64,000 nucleotides of DNA, from assembly GCF_027925145.1 (NCBI RefSeq), contig NZ_AP027130.1, positions 186,001 through 250,000 on the forward strand, given 5' to 3'. A model generated the notes under the pieces. The model was not told the DNA's origin, searched no databases, and saw only the letters and a list, made by a program, of their open reading frames with translations. Below, piece by piece: positions 60,593 through 64,000 of the stretch (positions are counted from its first letter, which is position 1; every line of letters starts with the position of its first letter). The translations under genes and the position numbers were made by a program. Source of the stretch: Thermodesulfomicrobium sp. WS (GTDB taxonomy: Bacteria; Desulfobacterota; Desulfovibrionia; Desulfovibrionales; Desulfomicrobiaceae).

Positions 60593-61209
60593 ACAGCACG
60601 GGCATCCTCTTCGTCCTCTGCGCCCCTTCAGGCACCGGGAAAAGCACCTTGGTCCGCCGCCTGGTGGCTGAATGCCCCAGTTTCGCCTTTTCCATATCCT
60701 GCACCACCCGCGCCCCCAGGCCGGGAGAGCGTGACGGCGTGGACTACCATTTCCTCTCCCGGGAAGAATTCCTCCGCCGCCGGGAAGCAGGTTTCTTTGC
60801 CGAATGGGCCGAGGTGCACGGGAACCTCTACGGCACCCCCAAGGCCGCGACCCTGGAACTCCTGGCCCAAGGGCGCGACGTACTCTTCGACATCGACGTG
60901 CAGGGGGCGCGGCAACTGCGGACCTCCCTGGGGGCCGGGGCGTACGTGTTCCTCTTTCCGCCGTCCCGCGAAGAGCTGCATCGCCGCCTCACCCGCCGAG
61001 GCACCGAAGACCCCGAGACCCTGGCCCGCCGCATGGCCGCGGCCAAGGAGGAGATCGCCCACTGCCCGGAATTCGATTACTGGATCGTCAACGATGACCT
61101 GGAAGACGCGTACCAACGTCTCAAGGCCGTGTATCTTGCGGAAAAATGCCGGCCCCGCTATCAAGAGGCATGGCAGCGCACGCTATGGAACACCTGGGGG
61201 CTGGCATGA
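60589..61209 (+). CDS. gmk: Guanylate kinase
   Basis: A 206-residue kinase phosphorylating GMP to GDP: P-loop [47 protein letters not shown] and the LID region ending [14 protein letters not shown]. It overlaps remA upstream (ATGA) and pyrF downstream. Confidence 0.97.
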   Translation: MNSTGILFVLCAPSGTGKSTLVRRLVAECPSFAFSISCTTRAPRPGERDGVDYHFLSREEFLRRREAGFFAEWAEVHGNLYGTPKAATLELLAQGRDVLFDIDVQGARQLRTSLGAGAYVFLFPPSREELHRRLTRRGTEDPETLARRMAAAKEEIAHCPEFDYWIVNDDLEDAYQRLKAVYLAEKCRPRYQEAWQRTLWNTWGLA

Positions 61210-61907
61210 GCCCCCAATTGGTCGTGGCCCTAGACTTTCCCCAGGCCAAGCCGGCCATGGCCGTGGCCCAACAGCTCGTGGGCGTCACCTCCTGGGTGAA
61301 GGTCGGCCTCGAGCTCTATCTGGCCGCAGGGGCACGCATCGTCGCCGACCTCAAGGGACTCGGCTTTCGGGTTTTTGTGGATCTCAAATTTTTGGACATC
61401 CCCAACACCGTAGCCGGCGCGGTGCGCCAGGTGTGCGGTAGCGGCGCGGACATGCTCACCGTGCATGCCTTGGGCGGCAAGGCCATGGTGCAGGCAGCAT
61501 TGGCGGCCCGGGACGCAGCGGGCACCAAGACCTCCGTGGTGGCCGTGACCCTGCTCACCCACCTCACTTCCGAAGACCTCCCATGGGCGGCCGCTTCGTT
61601 GCCAGAGCTCGCCGGTGATTTGGCGTGCCGGGCGCACGCCTGGGGCGCGGACGGGGTGGTCTGCTCCGGACAGGAGGCGGGGATCATCCGTGCGGCCACC
61701 AGCCCCGATTTTCTCCTCGTCACCCCGGGGCTCCGCCGCCCCGAAGACCACGTCGGGGACCAGGCGCGCATCTGTACCCCTCTGGCAGCCGCCAGGGCGG
61801 GGAGCAATTTTTTGGTCATGGGTCGGCCCATCACTGGGGCGACGGATCCTGCTGCCGCGGCCCGCCAGATCCTTGCAAGTGTCCTCATACCAGGAGGCAC
61901 GTCATGA
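61206..61907 (+). CDS. pyrF: Orotidine 5'-phosphate decarboxylase
   Basis: A 233-residue enzyme of UMP synthesis: LVVALDFPQAKPAMAVAQQL, the catalytic DLKFLDIPNT, the MLTVHALGG block and phosphate-binding VTPGLRRP with a final MGRPITGATDPAAAA. The ATG at 61206 overlaps the gmk stop. It links purine and pyrimidine genes in one run. Confidence 0.96.
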   Translation: MSPQLVVALDFPQAKPAMAVAQQLVGVTSWVKVGLELYLAAGARIVADLKGLGFRVFVDLKFLDIPNTVAGAVRQVCGSGADMLTVHALGGKAMVQAALAARDAAGTKTSVVAVTLLTHLTSEDLPWAAASLPELAGDLACRAHAWGADGVVCSGQEAGIIRAATSPDFLLVTPGLRRPEDHVGDQARICTPLAAARAGSNFLVMGRPITGATDPAAAARQILASVLIPGGTS

Positions 61908-62722
61908 AGGAAAAAGACACCGAACACACCCGCATCAAAGGGGTATTCTCCTCGGAAAAGGTCGCCAAGGTGGGTGCCGGCACCACGGTGCGCAAAACCA
62001 CCCAAACCATGTACTGGTTCGTGGAAGAAGACGAAAACGGGGTCATCTGGGTGCAGCCCCTCAACCCCAACTACGTGCCCTCCGGACCCAAGCAAGAGGT
62101 GCCACGGGAAGAGTTTCTGGAGAACTACCGCCCGGAGCCGGAGTTTTATACCCACAAGGTCTATCCCAGTATCCGCAAACTCAACCAGACCATCGCCCGG
62201 GCCGAACGCCACCGCGCCAATGGCGAGACCTATTCTGCGGAATACGAATTCACCAATGCCCTCAAGATCGACGAAGAAAACATCCGCGCCAACTTCGGCC
62301 TGGGGCTGACCTATCTCGAACGCGGCGACACGGCTCGCGCCAACGATGTCTTCGAACGCCTGGTGAAGCTCGATGCGGCCTTCGAGGCGGAGCACAAACA
62401 CCTCTTCAACGATTTCGGCATCAATCTGCGCAAAAACGAGATGTATGACCAGGCCATCCGCTACTACCAGCGTGCCTTGGAGCTCTCGCCCACGGACGAA
62501 CACCTGCACTACAACATCGCCCGTGCCTATTTTGCCAAGGCGGACATTGCCAACACCGTGACCCATCTCCGCCAGGCCCTGAGCATCAACCCCGATTTCA
62601 CCATTGCCAAAAAGTTTCTCGTGTACCTCAAGCAGCAGGGATTACTGCCGGCCTCGGCCATGCCGGCGGTGCCCGCCCCATCTTCCCCCAGCACCGAATC
62701 CGACGCAGCCCCAACACAGTAA
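61904..62722 (+). CDS. Tetratricopeptide-repeat protein
   Basis: A 272-residue soluble protein. The first 90 residues (IKGVFSSEKVAKVGAGTTVR, YWFVEEDENGVIWVQPLNPN) have no known fold. Residues about 105-245 hold TPR units (NGETYSAEYEFTNALKIDEE, IRANFGLGLTYLERGDTARA, YDQAIRYYQRALELSPTDEH). The tail is Ala/Pro/Ser-rich. AGGAGG precedes the ATG, which overlaps the pyrF stop. A protein-binding scaffold of unknown purpose. Confidence 0.85.
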   Translation: MKEKDTEHTRIKGVFSSEKVAKVGAGTTVRKTTQTMYWFVEEDENGVIWVQPLNPNYVPSGPKQEVPREEFLENYRPEPEFYTHKVYPSIRKLNQTIARAERHRANGETYSAEYEFTNALKIDEENIRANFGLGLTYLERGDTARANDVFERLVKLDAAFEAEHKHLFNDFGINLRKNEMYDQAIRYYQRALELSPTDEHLHYNIARAYFAKADIANTVTHLRQALSINPDFTIAKKFLVYLKQQGLLPASAMPAVPAPSSPSTESDAAPTQ

Positions 62723-62731
62723 GGAGTGTTC

Positions 62732-63250
62732 ATGCCGACATTGTCCGCCACCCGAGTCCAGGTGCAGCCGCAATTGGACCCGGAAACCTATCTGCTGCTC
62801 TCGCAACGCAACTTTCTCGACGCCAAGGCCCTTATGGAGCTCACCGCCGCCTGGGAGCGCTGGATGCCTGCGGCGCACACCTGGCGCATCGGTGGCCGCA
62901 AAGGCTACGTACTCGTTTTCCTGGCCCCCCACGTGGAAGAAGAAATCGAACCCCTCTGGGAGAAGGCGCCGGCTCAAGCCTTTGCCCGCGAGGCCATGGC
63001 CCAGGCCTTGGTGCTGGGATTCCTCACCGCCCTGCGCCCGGGAGTGCGGCGCAAAGGCTGCGCCCCGGTACCCACGCCCACCCCGGCCCTCGTCCAGGCC
63101 CTTGCCCCATTGGGGATCGAACTTCACGAAAGCGGGGCCTTGTCCCGCAAATATGCCACCCTCACCTACGCCTCTGGCGCCTTGGGATGTGAGAGCTGTC
63201 ACGTGGAAGCCGGCTGTCCCAAGCGCCTGGGACTGCAAATCAACCCCTAA
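62732..63250 (+). CDS. Hypothetical protein with Cys-rich end (172 aa)
   Basis: A 172-residue protein I do not recognise. AAGGAG is 5 nt before the ATG at 62732. It is basic with aromatic residues (LSQRNFLDAKALMELTAAWE, HTWRIGGRKGYVLVFLAPHV) and ends with a Cys cluster (GCESCHVEAGCPKRLG) that could bind metal. No signal peptide or membrane helix. It sits between the TPR gene and opgG in the same direction. Confidence 0.7.
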   Translation: MPTLSATRVQVQPQLDPETYLLLSQRNFLDAKALMELTAAWERWMPAAHTWRIGGRKGYVLVFLAPHVEEEIEPLWEKAPAQAFAREAMAQALVLGFLTALRPGVRRKGCAPVPTPTPALVQALAPLGIELHESGALSRKYATLTYASGALGCESCHVEAGCPKRLGLQINP

Positions 63251-63263
63251 GGAGAACCCTCCC

Positions 63264-64000
63264 ATGCCTCGCATCGTACTGCTCTGCGCCCTTCTGTTGA
63301 CCTTTGGCAGCAGCGTCTTCGCGGCCACGGACCTCGTCATGCCGCAAGGAAACGCCACCTTCGACTACGCCTGGCTCAAAGGCCAGGCCCGCCACCTGGC
63401 CTCGCAGCCCTACGTGAACCACGCCGGCGAGCTGCCCGCAGCGCTCAAAAAACTCTCCTGGGATCAGTACATGCAGATGAGCTTCAACCCCGAGCACGCC
63501 CTCTGGCGCGACAATGCCACGAGCCTCTTTCGGGCCGAGCTCTTCCACTTGGGGCTCTTCTACCAGACGCCGGTGACCATCTACGAGCTCGTGGACGGCA
63601 AGCCTCGGGAGATCGACTACACCCCGGACCTCTTCCTCTACGGCAAGTCCGGAGTCCGCGGCAAAGATCTCCCCAAGGACTTAGGGTTTGCCGGCTTTCG
63701 CTTCCGCTACCACACCGATTGGAGCCGCGATCTGGTGGCCTTTCTGGGGGCGAGTTATTTTCGCGCCGTGGGCGGCGAGATGCAGTATGGCATGTCCGCC
63801 CGGGGCCTTGCCGTGGACACCGCCCTGCCCCGCGATGAAGAGTTCCCGATATTCACCCATTTTTGGCTGGAAAGGCCTGCGCCCCACAGCGATACCGCCA
63901 CGGTCTACGCCCTTTTGGACTCCCCCAGCGTCACCGGCGCCTACCGCTTCGACATCCGTCCCGGAGACACCCTCACCATGCGCGTGGACGCCGCCATCTA
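63264..64000 (+). CDS. opgG: Glucan biosynthesis protein OpgG (MdoG), partial
   Basis: The first 245 residues of a periplasmic OpgG/MdoG protein, cut by the window end. A signal peptide (MPRIVLLCALLLTFGSSVFA) is followed by SQPYVNHAGELPAALKKLSW, YMQMSFNPEHALWRDNA, then FAGFRFRYHTDWSRDLVAFL, GASYFRAVGGEMQYGMSARG and FWLERP. It is needed for osmoregulated periplasmic glucan backbone synthesis. AAGGAG lies 9 nt upstream of the ATG, 13 nt after the preceding gene. An opgH glucosyltransferase gene is expected beyond the window. Confidence 0.94.
   Translation, partial: MPRIVLLCALLLTFGSSVFAATDLVMPQGNATFDYAWLKGQARHLASQPYVNHAGELPAALKKLSWDQYMQMSFNPEHALWRDNATSLFRAELFHLGLFYQTPVTIYELVDGKPREIDYTPDLFLYGKSGVRGKDLPKDLGFAGFRFRYHTDWSRDLVAFLGASYFRAVGGEMQYGMSARGLAVDTALPRDEEFPIFTHFWLERPAPHSDTATVYALLDSPSVTGAYRFDIRPGDTLTMRVDAAI

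Overview
The window looks like a chromosome segment of a GC-rich Gram-negative bacterium, most likely a sulfate-reducer-type member of the Desulfovibrionales (Desulfobacterota). Reasons: outer-membrane genes (TolC, OpgG, LpoA-like lipoprotein), a Rex repressor, F0 ATP synthase genes split from F1, a DUF134/NifX/MinD iron-sulfur cluster, GatCA amidotransferase genes and an IspDF fusion. This placement is inferred from gene content only; no rRNA is present.

Region 1 (1-27.7 kb) is housekeeping. On the minus strand run atpZ-atpI-atpB-atpE, then rex, rpmE, prfA and prmC. These are followed by a LonB-type protease (+), a TolC-type channel (-), a 34-residue membrane peptide, tRNA-Phe, and an N-degron operon clpS-clpA-aat-DUF615 (-). 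Next come a persulfide/CoA-disulfide reductase fused to rhodanese, an HDOD protein, a K+ channel with a cyclic-nucleotide-binding partner, arsC-acr3, uspA, NIF3, a zinc-ribbon protein, rnpB, ispDF, gltX, cysS and lipB.

Region 2 (about 27.8-39.2 kb) is an accessory island that I read as an integron cassette array without an integrase in view (a CALIN-like array). Ten attC-like sites separate small, mostly AT-richer genes, nearly all on the minus strand with the attC downstream. Cassettes carry a PUR-alpha-like/Myb-like protein, a PD-(D/E)XK-like protein, two HEPN-like proteins, a DUF1801 protein with a frameshifted tail, a duplicated GC-rich cassette, a ThsB-like TIR protein paired with a three-helix membrane protein, and a higBA toxin-antitoxin pair. 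IS110-family elements (one intact, one frameshifted, one remnant) sit at the same position inside attC sites. Each has a roughly 250-bp non-coding left end that probably encodes a bridge RNA. The TIR/membrane pair is the best candidate for an undescribed defence system, and the attC-targeting IS110 is the best candidate for an unusual mobile element.

Region 3 (39.3-64 kb) returns to host genes. A minus-strand cluster of DUF134 regulators, NifX-like proteins and two ferredoxin-MinD ATPases is followed by an IscA-like protein, a Gld-type ABC transporter with a DUF4340 protein, dnaK, gpmA, lemA-DUF2207 and an LpoA-like lipoprotein behind a triple repeat and a good promoter. A long tightly packed plus-strand run then reads gatC-gatA-mnmA-mtaB-DUF4416-yicC-remA-gmk-pyrF-TPR-hypothetical-opgG, with many ATGA stop/start overlaps, and leaves the window inside opgG.
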